A stretch of 64,000 bases of DNA from Streptomyces katrae (GTDB lineage: Bacteria; Actinomycetota; Actinomycetes; Streptomycetales; Streptomycetaceae). The number at the start of each line of letters is the position of its first letter. Positions within the stretch are counted from its first letter, which is position 1. The stretch covers positions 3,596,001-3,660,000 of the forward strand of contig NZ_CP020042.1 of assembly GCF_002028425.1 (NCBI RefSeq). Direction: 5' to 3'. The notes beneath the pieces are model-generated. The model saw only the letters and a program-made list of their open reading frames with translations. It did no database searches and had not been told where the DNA came from. The translations under genes and the position numbers were made by a program. This document shows, piece after piece, positions 8,347 through 17,650 of the stretch.

Positions 8347-11300
8347 TCAGCGGCGGCGGCGCCGTCCGCCCCGGCCGCCGTCGCCACCGCGGTCGTCGCC
8401 GTGGCCGTCCTCGTCGTCCGGGCGGGGGCCCAGCAGTTCGTCCGCCAGGCTCGGCAGGTCGTCCATCGGGGTGGCCTCGGCCCAGTCCGACGGGGCCCTG
8501 CGCGGCCGGCCGTCCTCGTCGAAGACGGGGAGCTCGCGGGTCACGTCGTTCGCGGAGTCCCGGAAGATGCCCGGCGGCACCCGGTCGGCCGGGGCCTCCT
8601 GGCTGTGGGGGGCCGTCGGACGCTCCGCGGGCCGGGTCCGCCCGCCGGGGGCGGCCGGGGGCGGGCCGTCGGGCCGTACGGCGGGCAGGACGGCCGTCTC
8701 GTCCGACGGGCGCGACGCGGACGCCGACGCCGACGCCGGGTCGATCTTGGGCACCGGCACGGTCTGCGTCACGTCGTCGGGCCGGACGACCCGGCGCACC
8801 ACCGGCGTCTCGATCGTGGCCTCGTCCGCCGGAAGGGAGTCCTTGCGCATCTCGACCTTGGGCGCGGGCGCCTCGGCGGCCTTCGCCGAGGCGGCGGCCG
8901 CGGCGGCCGAGGCCTCCGCCAGCTTGCGCGCCTCCTCCGCCCGCAGCAGGGCCTCCTCGGCCCGCCGCTGCTTCTCCAGCCGGCGCTCCTCCGCCTCGGC
9001 GCGCAGCCGGGCCTCCTCCGCCTCCTGGAGCCGGATCCGCTCCCGCTCGGCGGCGAGGGCCCGCTCCTCGGCCTCCGCGCGCAGCCGTTCGGCCTCGGCC
9101 CGGGCACGGGCCTCCGCCTCGGCCTTGCGCCGCTCCTCCTCGGCCTTGCGCCGGGATTCCTCCGCCTTGCGGGCGGCCTCCTCCTCGGCCAGCCGACGCG
9201 CCTCCGCGGCCTCCCGCTCGGCCTTGGCCCGGGCCGCTTCGGCCTCCTGCTCGGCCCTGATCCGGGCCTCCTCCGCCTCCCGGGCCAGGCGGGCCTCCTC
9301 CTCGGCCTTCAGCCGGGCCTCCTCCGCCCTGCGCGCGGCCTCTTCCTCGGCCTTGCGCCGGGCCTCCTCCTCGGCGAGCCGGCGGGCCTCGAGCTGCGCG
9401 GCCACCTCGGCCTCGGACAGCGGGAGCATCCGGTCGAGGCGGTGGCGCACGACGGTGGTCACGGAGCCCGGGTCCTGCCCGGCGTCGACCACCAGGTAGC
9501 GGCCGGGGTCGGCGGCGGCGAGCGTCAGGAAACCGGCCCGCACCCGCTGGTGGAACTCGGTCGGCTCGGACTCCAGCCGGTCGGGCGCCTCCGTGAACCG
9601 CTCCCGCGCGGTCTCCGGGGAGACGTCGAGCAGCACGGTCAGGTTCGGGACCAGGCCGTCCGTGGCCCAGCGGGAGATCCGGGCGATCTCCGTCGGGGAC
9701 AGGTCGCGCCCGGCGCCCTGGTAGGCGACCGAGGAGTCGATGTAGCGGTCGGAGATGACGACCGCGCCCCGCTCCAGGGCGGGCCGGACCACCGTGTCCA
9801 CGTGCTCCGCGCGGTCGGCGGCGTACAGCAGCGCCTCGGCGCGGTTGGACAGCCCGGCGGAGGAGATGTCCAGCAGGATCGAACGGAGCCGCTTGCCGAC
9901 CGGGGTGGCGCCCGGCTCCCGGGTCACGACGACCTCGTGGCCCTTGCCCCGTATCCAGTCGGCCAGCGCCTCGACCTGGGTGGACTTCCCGGCGCCGTCG
10001 CCGCCCTCCAGGGCGATGAAGAACCCGGTCGCGGACGGGGCCTGGACGGGCTCCCCACCGCGCAGCGCCTCGCGCAGGTCGCGGCGCAGCGGCACGCCGC
10101 CGCGGTCGTCGGCCCGGGTGAGGACCACGACGGCGGCGGGCAGCAGCAGCGCGCCGACCAGCATCAGGGTGTAGGCGGCGCCGCCGTGCGCGAGGACGAT
10201 CCGGCCGGCCTCCAGCCGGTGCGGGCCGATCGCGGCGGCCAGCAGCGGGGCGGCCACCGCGCCGAGGGCTACGGCCACGCGGACCACGGCCTGCAGGTGC
10301 GCGGTGACCCGGGCGCGGCGGAACTCCTCGGTCTCCTGGTCGAGCAGGGTGTGGCCGGTGTTGGCGGCGACGCCGGCGGCGGTCCCCGCGAGCAGGGCCA
10401 GGAACAGCACGGTCGCCGTGTCCCGGACCAGTCCGGTCAGCAGCAGCGCCAGTCCGGCGACGGCCATGGCCAGGGCCAGCAGCCGACGCCGGGACAGCCC
10501 GGGCAGCACCTTGCCGGCCTGGGTGGCGCGGATGCCGGCGGCGGTGCCGCCGACGAGGGCGAGCACCATCAGGGCGTACGAGGAGGGCCCGCCGCCCAGG
10601 TCGAAGGCGTGCAGCACGGCGACGGAGGCGGCGCAGGCGACGGCTCCGGCGACGGCGGCGCAGGCCAGCACGAGCAGCCGGATCGAGCCCGTACGGCCCT
10701 TCTCGGCCCGGTCGCCCGCGCGGGGGGCGCGCAGCCCCTCCAGCGGCGAACGCGGCCTCGGGGTCTTCAAGGCAGGCAGGGCCAGCGGCAGCAGCAGCGA
10801 GACGGAAGCGGCGAACAGGCCGGCGGCGACGTACGAGCCCAGCGCCGACTGGTTCACGGCGAACCATTCCACGCCCAGGCCCAGCGCCCGCCCGACCAGC
10901 GTCGCGACGAGCAGGGCGGCGGCCGCGACGGGCATCGCCGCGAAGGCGGTGCGCAGGCTGAGGCGGCGCAGGGCGTCGAGGTGGTCCGGGAGCGGGCGTA
11001 CCGTCGCCCCCTCCGGCGGCGGCGCGGGCAGCAGCGCGGGCGCGGCGCTCTCCTTGGCCAGGGTCCACACCCGCTCGGCGGAGCCGGAGACGAAGACGGT
11101 GGCCAGCAGGGCGACCGTGGCGTGCGCCGGGATCCAGTCGAGCCAGAGCGGGGCGACGACGAACAGCACGATCCGCAGCCCGTCGGCGCCGGCCATCGTC
11201 CAGCGGCGGTCCAGCTTGCCGCCGGGGGCGGTGAGCTGGGCCAGCGGTCCGAGCAGGACCGCGCCGAACAGGACGGTGGCGAGGACGCGCACCGCGAAGA

Positions 11301-11574
11301 CGGCCGCGACGGCGAAGGCGGCGCCGCGGTAGCCGGTGCCGAAGAGGCCGCCGGTGGTGGTCGTGACGGTCGCCTGGAGGGTCAGCAGGACGAGGACCAG
11401 CAGGGCGAGGGCGTCACCGATGCCGCTCACCAGCTGGGCGCTCCACAGACGGCGCAGCCCGGGGGTGCGCAGCAGCGCGCGCACCGCTCGCTCGCGGGAG
11501 TCCGCGGCTAGGGCTTCGTCGTAGGCGGGGTTCTCGGAGGCGGTCACGACCGGTGGCTGCTCGGCTCGCGTCAT
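8347..11574 (-). CDS. tmk: Three-part protein: MFS-like membrane domain, thymidylate kinase, Ala/Glu/Arg-rich coiled coil
   Basis: 1075 aa. Residues about 25-505 hold some 12 hydrophobic segments of the major facilitator type. A complete thymidylate kinase follows (about 515-715): Walker A GGDGAGKS (524-531), TREPG, the DRY-like segment ISDRYIDSS and the LID region. It phosphorylates dTMP to dTDP. Residues about 715-895 form a highly charged heptad-type tract (runs of RLAEEEARRKAEEE type), and the last 180 residues are Pro/Asp-rich and probably disordered. Free-standing Tmk is about 210 aa, so this is a membrane-tethered version known in Streptomyces. The ATG lies 6 nt after TAGGCT, with no ribosome-binding site. 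Confidence 0.93.
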   Translation of the reverse strand: MTRAEQPPVVTASENPAYDEALAADSRERAVRALLRTPGLRRLWSAQLVSGIGDALALLVLVLLTLQATVTTTTGGLFGTGYRGAAFAVAAVFAVRVLATVLFGAVLLGPLAQLTAPGGKLDRRWTMAGADGLRIVLFVVAPLWLDWIPAHATVALLATVFVSGSAERVWTLAKESAAPALLPAPPPEGATVRPLPDHLDALRRLSLRTAFAAMPVAAAALLVATLVGRALGLGVEWFAVNQSALGSYVAAGLFAASVSLLLPLALPALKTPRPRSPLEGLRAPRAGDRAEKGRTGSIRLLVLACAAVAGAVACAASVAVLHAFDLGGGPSSYALMVLALVGGTAAGIRATQAGKVLPGLSRRRLLALAMAVAGLALLLTGLVRDTATVLFLALLAGTAAGVAANTGHTLLDQETEEFRRARVTAHLQAVVRVAVALGAVAAPLLAAAIGPHRLEAGRIVLAHGGAAYTLMLVGALLLPAAVVVLTRADDRGGVPLRRDLREALRGGEPVQAPSATGFFIALEGGDGAGKSTQVEALADWIRGKGHEVVVTREPGATPVGKRLRSILLDISSAGLSNRAEALLYAADRAEHVDTVVRPALERGAVVISDRYIDSSVAYQGAGRDLSPTEIARISRWATDGLVPNLTVLLDVSPETARERFTEAPDRLESEPTEFHQRVRAGFLTLAAADPGRYLVVDAGQDPGSVTTVVRHRLDRMLPLSEAEVAAQLEARRLAEEEARRKAEEEAARRAEEARLKAEEEARLAREAEEARIRAEQEAEAARAKAEREAAEARRLAEEEAARKAEESRRKAEEERRKAEAEARARAEAERLRAEAEERALAAERERIRLQEAEEARLRAEAEERRLEKQRRAEEALLRAEEARKLAEASAAAAAASAKAAEAPAPKVEMRKDSLPADEATIETPVVRRVVRPDDVTQTVPVPKIDPASASASASRPSDETAVLPAVRPDGPPPAAPGGRTRPAERPTAPHSQEAPADRVPPGIFRDSANDVTRELPVFDEDGRPRRAPSDWAEATPMDDLPSLADELLGPRPDDEDGHGDDRGGDGGRGGRRRRR

Positions 11575-11580
11575 CCGCCC

Positions 11581-11586
11581 AGCCTA
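11581..11586 (-). promoter_or_regulatory. -10 hexamer TAGGCT, likely leaderless tmk mRNA
   Basis: TAGGCT, then six bases (GGGCGG), then the ATG of the tmk fusion; no Shine-Dalgarno sequence lies between them. Confidence 0.6.
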
Positions 11587-11705
11587 TCCGCTGCACTGGG
11601 CCGTTGCGGTGGCCTGTGGACGGGGCCCCGTGTGACCCCGCCCGCACCCCTGTCCGCACCCCGTCCGCAACCCGCTGTGCGGGGACGGGGCCCCGCCCCG
11701 GAGCC

Positions 11706-14576
11706 CTACTCGTCCGCCGGAGCGGCTGCCGTCGTCTTCTTCGCGGCCGCCGTCGCCTTCTTCGCCACCGTCTTCTTCGCGGCGGCCGTCTTGGCGGCCG
11801 TCGTCTTCGCGGCCGTCGTCTTAGCGGCCGTCGTCTTGGCGGCCGTCGTCTTCTTCGCGGTGGTCGTCTTCTTCGCCGCCGTGGCCTTCTTCGCCGGAGC
11901 CTTCTTCGCCGGAGCCTTCTTCGCGGTCTTCTTCGCCGGCCCCTTGGCCCGCTTCTCCGCGAGCAGCTCGTAGCCCCGCTCCGGCGTGATCGTCTCGACG
12001 TCGTCGTCCCGGCGCAGCGTCGCGTTCGTCTCGCCGTCCGTCACGTACGGGCCGAAGCGGCCGTCCTTGACGACCACCGGCTTCTCGCTGACCGGGTCCG
12101 TGCCCAGCTCCTTCAGCGGCGGCTTGGCCGCGGCCCGGCCCCGCTGCTTGGGCTGCGCGTAGATCGCCAGGGCCTCGTCCAGGGTGATCGAGAAGAGCTG
12201 GTCCTCGGTCTCCAGGGACCGCGAGTCCGTGCCCTTCTTCAGGTACGGGCCGTAGCGGCCGTTCTGGGCCGTGATCTCCACGCCCTCCGCGTCCGTGCCG
12301 ACGACGCGCGGCAGCGACATCAGCCGCAGGGCGTCCTCGAGGGTGACCGTGTCCAGGGACATGCTCTTGAACAGGGAGGCCGTCCGCGGCTTGACCGCGT
12401 TCTTGCCCGTCTTCGGCGTGCCCTCGGGCAGGATCTCCGTCACGTACGGCCCGTAACGACCGTCCTTCGCGACGATTTCGTTCCCGCTCACCGGGTCCTT
12501 GCCCAGCTCGAACTCGCCGCTCGGCTTCGCGAACAGCTCCTCCGCGTACTCGACCGTCAGCTCGTCCGGAGCCAGGTCGTCCGGCACGTCGGCCCGCTGG
12601 TGGCCCTCCGCGTCCTTCTCGCCGCGCTCCACGTACGGGCCGTAGCGGCCGACGCGCAGCACGATGCCGTCGCCGACGGGGAAGGAGGAGATCTCCCGGG
12701 CGTCGATCGCGCCCAGGTCCGTGACCAGCTCCTTCAGACCGCCGAGCGCGTCGCCGTCGGCCGGTACGACCTCGGTGGCGTGCTCGGAGCCGAAGTAGAA
12801 CCGCTTCAGCCACGGCACGGACTGGGCCTCGCCGCGCGCGATGCGGTCGAGGTCGTCCTCCATCTTGGCGGTGAAGTCGTAGTCGACGAGCCGGCCGAAG
12901 TGGGTCTCCAGCAGGTTCACGACGGCGAAGGAGAGGAAGGACGGGACGAGCGCCGTGCCCTTCTTGAAGACGTAGCCGCGGTCGAGGATCGTGCCGATGA
13001 TCGACGCGTACGTCGACGGGCGGCCGATCTCCCGCTCCTCCAGCTCCTTGACCAGCGAGGCCTCGGTGTAGCGGGCCGGGGGCTTGGTCGCGTGGCCGTC
13101 GGCGGTGATCTCCTCGGCGGTCAGCGCGTCGCCCTCGGCGACCTGCGGCAGCCGGCGCTCACGGTCGTCCAGCTCGGCGTTCGGGTCGTCGGCGCCCTCG
13201 ACGTAGGCCTTCATGAAGCCGTGGAAGGTGATCGTCTTGCCGGAGGCGCTGAACTCGGCGTCCCGGCCGTCGCTCGCCCGCCCGCCGATCTTCACGGTCA
13301 CGGAGTTACCGGTCGCGTCCTTCATCTGGGAGGCGACGGTCCGCTTCCAGATCAGCTCGTACAGCCGGAACTGGTCGCCGGTCAGGCCCGTCTCGGCGGG
13401 GGTGCGGAAACGATCACCCGAAGGCCGGATCGCCTCGTGCGCCTCCTGCGCGTTCTTGACCTTGCCCGCGTAGACGCGCGGCTTCTCGGGCAGGTAGTCG
13501 GCCCCGTAGAGCTGCGTGACCTGCGCCCGCGCCGCCGCCACGGCGGTGTCGGAGAGCGTCGTGGAGTCCGTACGCATGTAGGTGATGAAGCCGTTCTCGT
13601 ACAGCTTCTGCGCCACCTGCATCGTCGCCTTCGCGCCGAAGCCCAGCTTGCGCGAGGCCTCCTGCTGGAGGGTCGTCGTGCGGAACGGGGCGTACGGGGA
13701 GCGGCGGTACGGCTTGGACTCGACCGAGCGGACGGAGAAGTCGGCGCCCTGGAGCGCGGCGGCGAGCGCCCGCGCGTTCGCCTCGTCGAGGTGCAGCACC
13801 TCGCCCTTGAGCTGCCCGTTCGGGCCGAAGTCGCGGCCCTGGGCGACGCGCTTGCCGTCCACCGTGTTCAGGCGGGCGACCAGCGTCGAGGGGTCGGAGG
13901 CGTCACCGGCGCGGCCGGTGCCGAAGGTGCCGGTCAGGTCCCAGTACTCGGCGGAGCGGAAGGCGATGCGCTCGCGCTCCCGCTCGACGACGAGGCGGGT
14001 GGCCACGGACTGGACGCGGCCGGCCGACAGCCGCGGCATGACCTTCTTCCACAGGACCGGCGAGACCTCGTAGCCGTAGAGGCGGTCGAGGATGCGGCGG
14101 GTTTCCTGGGCGTCGACCATGCGCTGGTTGAGCTCGCGCGGGTTGGCGACGGCGTCGCGGATGGCGTCCTTGGTGATCTCGTGGAAGACCATCCGGTGGA
14201 CGGGGACCTTGGGCTTGAGGACTTCCTGGAGGTGCCATGCGATGGCTTCGCCCTCGCGGTCCTCATCGGTGGCGAGGAAGAGTTCGTCGGACTCAGCCAG
14301 CAGATCCTTGAGCTTCCTGACCTGGGCCTTCTTGTCCGCGTTGACGACGTAGATCGGCGCGAAGTCGTGCTCGACATCCACGCCGAGGCGGCGGACCTCG
14401 CCGGTGTACTTGTCGGGGACCTCGGCGGCGCCGTTCGGGAGGTCGCGGATGTGCCCGACGCTCGCCTCGACGACGTACCCAGGGCCCAGGTAGCCCTTGA
14501 TCGTCTTCGCCTTGGCAGGGGACTCGACAATGACGAGTCGGCGGCCGCCCTGTGCGGTCTCGCTAGTCGGGGACAA
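11706..14576 (-). CDS. topA: DNA topoisomerase I
   Basis: 956 aa from TTG 14576, preferred to the upstream ATG 14642 because it has GGAGAG 10 nt before it and begins just ahead of the conserved LVIVESPAKAKTIKGYL Toprim motif. Type IA enzyme: Toprim with DEDREGEAIAW, active-site Tyr333 in FITYMRTDSTTLS, and several short C-terminal repeats (FGPYVT, YGPYLKKG, YGPYVE). It relaxes negative supercoils. The zinc-finger domains of E. coli TopA are absent, as in other actinobacteria. Residues about 875-956 are a Lys/Ala/Thr tail, known in Streptomyces to aid processive DNA binding. The gene is in the same orientation as tmk and holB. Confidence 0.96.
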   Translation of the reverse strand: MSPTSETAQGGRRLVIVESPAKAKTIKGYLGPGYVVEASVGHIRDLPNGAAEVPDKYTGEVRRLGVDVEHDFAPIYVVNADKKAQVRKLKDLLAESDELFLATDEDREGEAIAWHLQEVLKPKVPVHRMVFHEITKDAIRDAVANPRELNQRMVDAQETRRILDRLYGYEVSPVLWKKVMPRLSAGRVQSVATRLVVERERERIAFRSAEYWDLTGTFGTGRAGDASDPSTLVARLNTVDGKRVAQGRDFGPNGQLKGEVLHLDEANARALAAALQGADFSVRSVESKPYRRSPYAPFRTTTLQQEASRKLGFGAKATMQVAQKLYENGFITYMRTDSTTLSDTAVAAARAQVTQLYGADYLPEKPRVYAGKVKNAQEAHEAIRPSGDRFRTPAETGLTGDQFRLYELIWKRTVASQMKDATGNSVTVKIGGRASDGRDAEFSASGKTITFHGFMKAYVEGADDPNAELDDRERRLPQVAEGDALTAEEITADGHATKPPARYTEASLVKELEEREIGRPSTYASIIGTILDRGYVFKKGTALVPSFLSFAVVNLLETHFGRLVDYDFTAKMEDDLDRIARGEAQSVPWLKRFYFGSEHATEVVPADGDALGGLKELVTDLGAIDAREISSFPVGDGIVLRVGRYGPYVERGEKDAEGHQRADVPDDLAPDELTVEYAEELFAKPSGEFELGKDPVSGNEIVAKDGRYGPYVTEILPEGTPKTGKNAVKPRTASLFKSMSLDTVTLEDALRLMSLPRVVGTDAEGVEITAQNGRYGPYLKKGTDSRSLETEDQLFSITLDEALAIYAQPKQRGRAAAKPPLKELGTDPVSEKPVVVKDGRFGPYVTDGETNATLRRDDDVETITPERGYELLAEKRAKGPAKKTAKKAPAKKAPAKKATAAKKTTTAKKTTAAKTTAAKTTAAKTTAAKTAAAKKTVAKKATAAAKKTTAAAPADE

Positions 14577-14843
14577 CTTGGCTCTTCTCTCCGGTCGGCA
14601 CTCGGTCGCAGTACGGCGACGCTGCGGAGTGTGACGGTACAACCCGCCCCCGTGTCAAACGGCACAAGCCCGCAACGGCCACTCGAACGGTAACCCGACA
14701 AGTGCCATTTCTGCCGCCCGGATGCCGCGCCGGGCCCCTCCCGGTCACCGGGCCGAGTGGCCTGGGGGCCGTCTGGCCCCGCCCGCGCACCCGCCCCGAC
14801 GTCGTATTTCACACCCCGCTGGAGATCATCGCCTTTCCGCGCC

Positions 14844-15041
14844 TCAGAACCGCTGGAGGCACCAGACTCCCAGGGCCAGCGAGCCCGCGCCGGCGAGCAG
14901 CGCCAGCGGTACGGCCACCGCGGGGCGCACGCCCTCGGCGACCGGCGCCCGACGGCCGGCCCGCGCCCCCGTCCACACCAGCAGAGCCGCCCCGAACAGC
15001 AGGAACACGCCCGCCGCGAAGACCGCCGGACCGCGTTCCAT
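14844..15041 (-). CDS. Small two-TM membrane protein
   Basis: 65 aa from ATG 15041, which has a strong GGAGGGGGAA element 5 nt upstream; a longer in-frame start at 15110 lacks one. Two hydrophobic segments (FAAGVFLLFGAALLVWTGA and PLALLAGAGSLALGVWCL) are joined by a short basic loop, so it should be an integral membrane hairpin. Family not recognised. It lies alone between topA and the methyltransferase gene. Confidence 0.7.
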   Translation of the reverse strand: MERGPAVFAAGVFLLFGAALLVWTGARAGRRAPVAEGVRPAVAVPLALLAGAGSLALGVWCLQRF

Positions 15042-15225
15042 GCCGTTCCCCCTCCACCCGGGCCGCCCGGGGGATCCCCCCGAATCCCCCGCTGCCCGGG
15101 AGCCTGCCACCCGTGGGGATACGGCGGGCGAACCCCGGGTTACATCACGGGTTCGCCCGGCGCCGCGAACCCGGGCCGGCTACCGGAGCAGGCACCGGCG
15201 GGCCGCGGAACGGCTACCGGGCCGG

Positions 15226-16740
15226 CTACCTGTGCGGCTCCTGCACGGGCTCCAGGAACCCCTGCTCGACCAGCATCCGGATCGCCTCCGGGGTGCGGTC
15301 CCGCAGCAGGACCGGGTCCTCCTCGACCAGCTGGGCGATCGCGTCGAGGATCCGGCCGGCGCTGAGCGAGCCGTCGCACACCCCGGCGAAACCAGCCCCG
15401 ACCGTGTCCACCTTGGTGGCCCGGCGCATCCCGCGGTTCTGCCGGAGCACCACGTGCTCGGGGTCCTCCGCGCCGGGCGCGCCGACCTGCTCCTGGACGA
15501 CCTCCTCGGTCAGCCGGAAGTACCCGGCCAGCAGCGCGGCGTCGTCGTGTTCGCGCAGGTAGTCCTGGCGGGCGAAGTGCGCCAGGACGGTCTCGCCGAG
15601 CGGCTGCTCCACCGTGTGCGGCCACTCCTCGACCACGATCGAGGGCTCGGCCGCGTCGGTGCGGCGCAGCGTGATCCAGCCGAAGCCGACGGCCTTGGTC
15701 TTGCGGGACTCGAACTCGTCCAGCCAGTCCTCGTAACGAGCCGCGTACTCGGCCGGGTCGCTGCGGTGGTCGCCGGCGTCGCGCAGCCACAGCTCGGCGT
15801 ACTGCGTCACGTCCTGTACGTCACGCTGCACGATCCACGCGTCACAGCCGCGCGGCACCCAGGAGCGGACGCGGTCGTGCCAGTCCTCGCCCTCGACGTG
15901 CTGCCAGTTGCCGAGGAACTGGGCGAAGCCACCGGGGTTGAGGTGGTCCCCCGCCTGCTGGACCAGGGTCCGGCACAGGTCGTCCCCGCCCATCCCGCCG
16001 TCGCGGTAGGTGAGCCGGGCGGCGGGGGAGATGACGAAGGGCGGGTTCGACACGATCAGGTCGTACGTGGCGTCGCCGACGGGCTCGAACAGGGAGCCGG
16101 TGAGCAGCTCGGCCTCCGGCGCCCCGGAGAGCGCCAGCGTCAGCCGGGTGAATTCCAGGGCGCGCGGGTTGACGTCGGTGGCGGTGACGCGGGTGGCGTG
16201 CTGGGCGGCGTGCAGGGCCTGGATCCCGGAGCCGGTGCCCAGGTCGAGGGCCGAGCCGACGGGGATGCGGACGGTGATCCCGGCCAGGGTGGTGGAGGCC
16301 CCGCCGACGCCGAGGACGACGCCCTCCTCGCGGCTGCCGATGCCGCCGGCCCCGCCGACGGCGCAGCCGAGGTCGGAGACGATGAACCAGTCCTCGCCGT
16401 CGGGACCGCCGTACGGGCGCACGTCGACGGTGGCGTGCACCTCGTCGCCCTCCCGCCGCAGCCACCCGTCGGCGAGCGCCGCCTCGACGGGCAGCGCCTG
16501 GGCGGCGTGCACGTGGGGCACGGGGCACTGCAGGAGGAACAGCCGCACCAGGGTGGCGAGGGGGCCGTCGCCGTGGCTGCGCGTGGCGCGCAGGGCGGGG
16601 ACCGTCTCGCTGCGGGCGAGCGCGGCGTAGGCGGGGGCGCCGAGCAGGTCGAGCAGCCCGTCGGCGGTGAAACCGGCGGCGAGGAAGGCTTCTCGGAGCT
16701 CGGCGGCGCGGGCGGGCTGGGGGAGGCTGGTGGTACTCAC
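15226..16740 (-). CDS. Class I SAM-dependent methyltransferase, HemK/N5-glutamine type
   Basis: 504 aa, start GTG 16740. An N-terminal accessory domain of about 180 residues precedes a Rossmann methyltransferase core with motif I (SALDLGTGSGIQAL), the acidic D of TATDVNPRAL, and motif IV NPPF (VSNPPFVIS), the signature of HemK/PrmC-like enzymes that methylate glutamine or other amide nitrogens. A further 150-residue C-terminal domain is actinobacterial. The substrate cannot be read from sequence. The start lies 6 nt after CACAAT, another possible leaderless arrangement with one mismatch to TANNNT. Confidence 0.87.
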   Translation of the reverse strand: MSTTSLPQPARAAELREAFLAAGFTADGLLDLLGAPAYAALARSETVPALRATRSHGDGPLATLVRLFLLQCPVPHVHAAQALPVEAALADGWLRREGDEVHATVDVRPYGGPDGEDWFIVSDLGCAVGGAGGIGSREEGVVLGVGGASTTLAGITVRIPVGSALDLGTGSGIQALHAAQHATRVTATDVNPRALEFTRLTLALSGAPEAELLTGSLFEPVGDATYDLIVSNPPFVISPAARLTYRDGGMGGDDLCRTLVQQAGDHLNPGGFAQFLGNWQHVEGEDWHDRVRSWVPRGCDAWIVQRDVQDVTQYAELWLRDAGDHRSDPAEYAARYEDWLDEFESRKTKAVGFGWITLRRTDAAEPSIVVEEWPHTVEQPLGETVLAHFARQDYLREHDDAALLAGYFRLTEEVVQEQVGAPGAEDPEHVVLRQNRGMRRATKVDTVGAGFAGVCDGSLSAGRILDAIAQLVEEDPVLLRDRTPEAIRMLVEQGFLEPVQEPHR

Positions 16741-16909
16741 CCGTCCATTGTGGCCGCTGGGGCCGGTGATCCGCGCGATCCCCGGGGCACGGCGGCCGGG
16801 TCCGCCGTGGACCTCGGCCGGCCGGACCGCGTACGCCCGCCCGCGCCCCGTGCGGCGGCGGCTACGTGAGCACCTGCTTGAGCACCCTCTTGGGCGAATA
16901 CTCGGGTAC

Positions 16910-17464
16910 CTACTTGGGCGCCGAGACCTGGCAGCCCTTCTGGGTGTAGATCACCTTGAGACCGGTCGAGTTGAGCTTCTCCTTGCTCGCGGTCTCGTTG
17001 GCCGCGACCTCCGTGAGACCGCCGGCGACCTGCTGGAGACCGTCCGCGAACTTGCTCTGGTCCTTGGGGTCGAGGGCGTCGATCTTCGTCTTGAGGTCGG
17101 TGTAGCCCTTGGAGATCTCGCCGTAGCTCTTGACCACCGAGTCCTGTGCGGCCTTGCCGTCCTTGACCGGGGCCTCACCGGCCGCCGTCAGGGAGGCGGC
17201 CATGCTCTTGTAGGAGTCGGAAAGGGTCTGGAACGCGGACGAGTCGGTCTTCTGGACCTCCTCCGGCTTGCTGCTCTGCGAGGCGACCCGCTTCAGCTCG
17301 TCGTTGGTGTCCTTGATCTTGGTGAGCTGGGGCTCCCACTTGTCGCAGACCTTCTTGGCCCAGGCGTCAGCCTTCTTGTCCCCGCCGTCGTCACCGCCGC
17401 AGCCGGACAGCGCGAGCATCAGTACCGCACCGCAGGACACCGCGGCCGCAAGCTTCTTGTTCAC
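16910..17464 (-). CDS. Small secreted lipoprotein
   Basis: 184 aa from GTG 17464 (GAAGGGA upstream); this start gives a clean lipoprotein signal ending at LALSGCGG. The mature part is Lys/Asp-rich and helical, with a Cys near each end that could pair, and resembles uncharacterised small secreted proteins common in Streptomyces. No enzymatic motif. It lies downstream of hppA but is separated from it by a strong terminator, so it is probably transcribed alone. Confidence 0.8.
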   Translation of the reverse strand: MNKKLAAAVSCGAVLMLALSGCGGDDGGDKKADAWAKKVCDKWEPQLTKIKDTNDELKRVASQSSKPEEVQKTDSSAFQTLSDSYKSMAASLTAAGEAPVKDGKAAQDSVVKSYGEISKGYTDLKTKIDALDPKDQSKFADGLQQVAGGLTEVAANETASKEKLNSTGLKVIYTQKGCQVSAPK

Positions 17465-17528
17465 CGGATTGGTCCCTTCGAAGGCTCTCGGCCGGAAGAT
17501 ACACGCCCGCCATCCGAGTACACACAAA

Positions 17529-17568
17529 GGCGGACGGACGGCGCGTCAGTACGCGCCGCCCGTCCGCC
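17529..17568 (-). terminator. Terminator downstream of hppA
   Basis: GGCGGACGG-A-CGGCGCGT (17529-17546) pairs with ACGCGCCG-C-CCGTCCGCC (17551-17568): 17 bp with one mismatch and a 4-nt loop. Confidence 0.8.
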
Positions 17569-17650
17569 GTTCGGGCGCATCCGCGACCGGTCGGCCCACC
17601 GGTCGCGGGCCGTTCCCGGCCGCCCGGGCCGCCTCAGGGGCTCCGCGGGG

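Noticed and set aside
7255..11511. A 1418-codon plus-strand open frame opposite holB and tmk
   Set aside because: It is antisense to two well-identified genes; the absence of stops follows from GC-rich codon usage on the other strand. Other very long frames (16667-20074, 24663-28844, 53238-56270, 36610-38400 minus) are rejected for the same reason.
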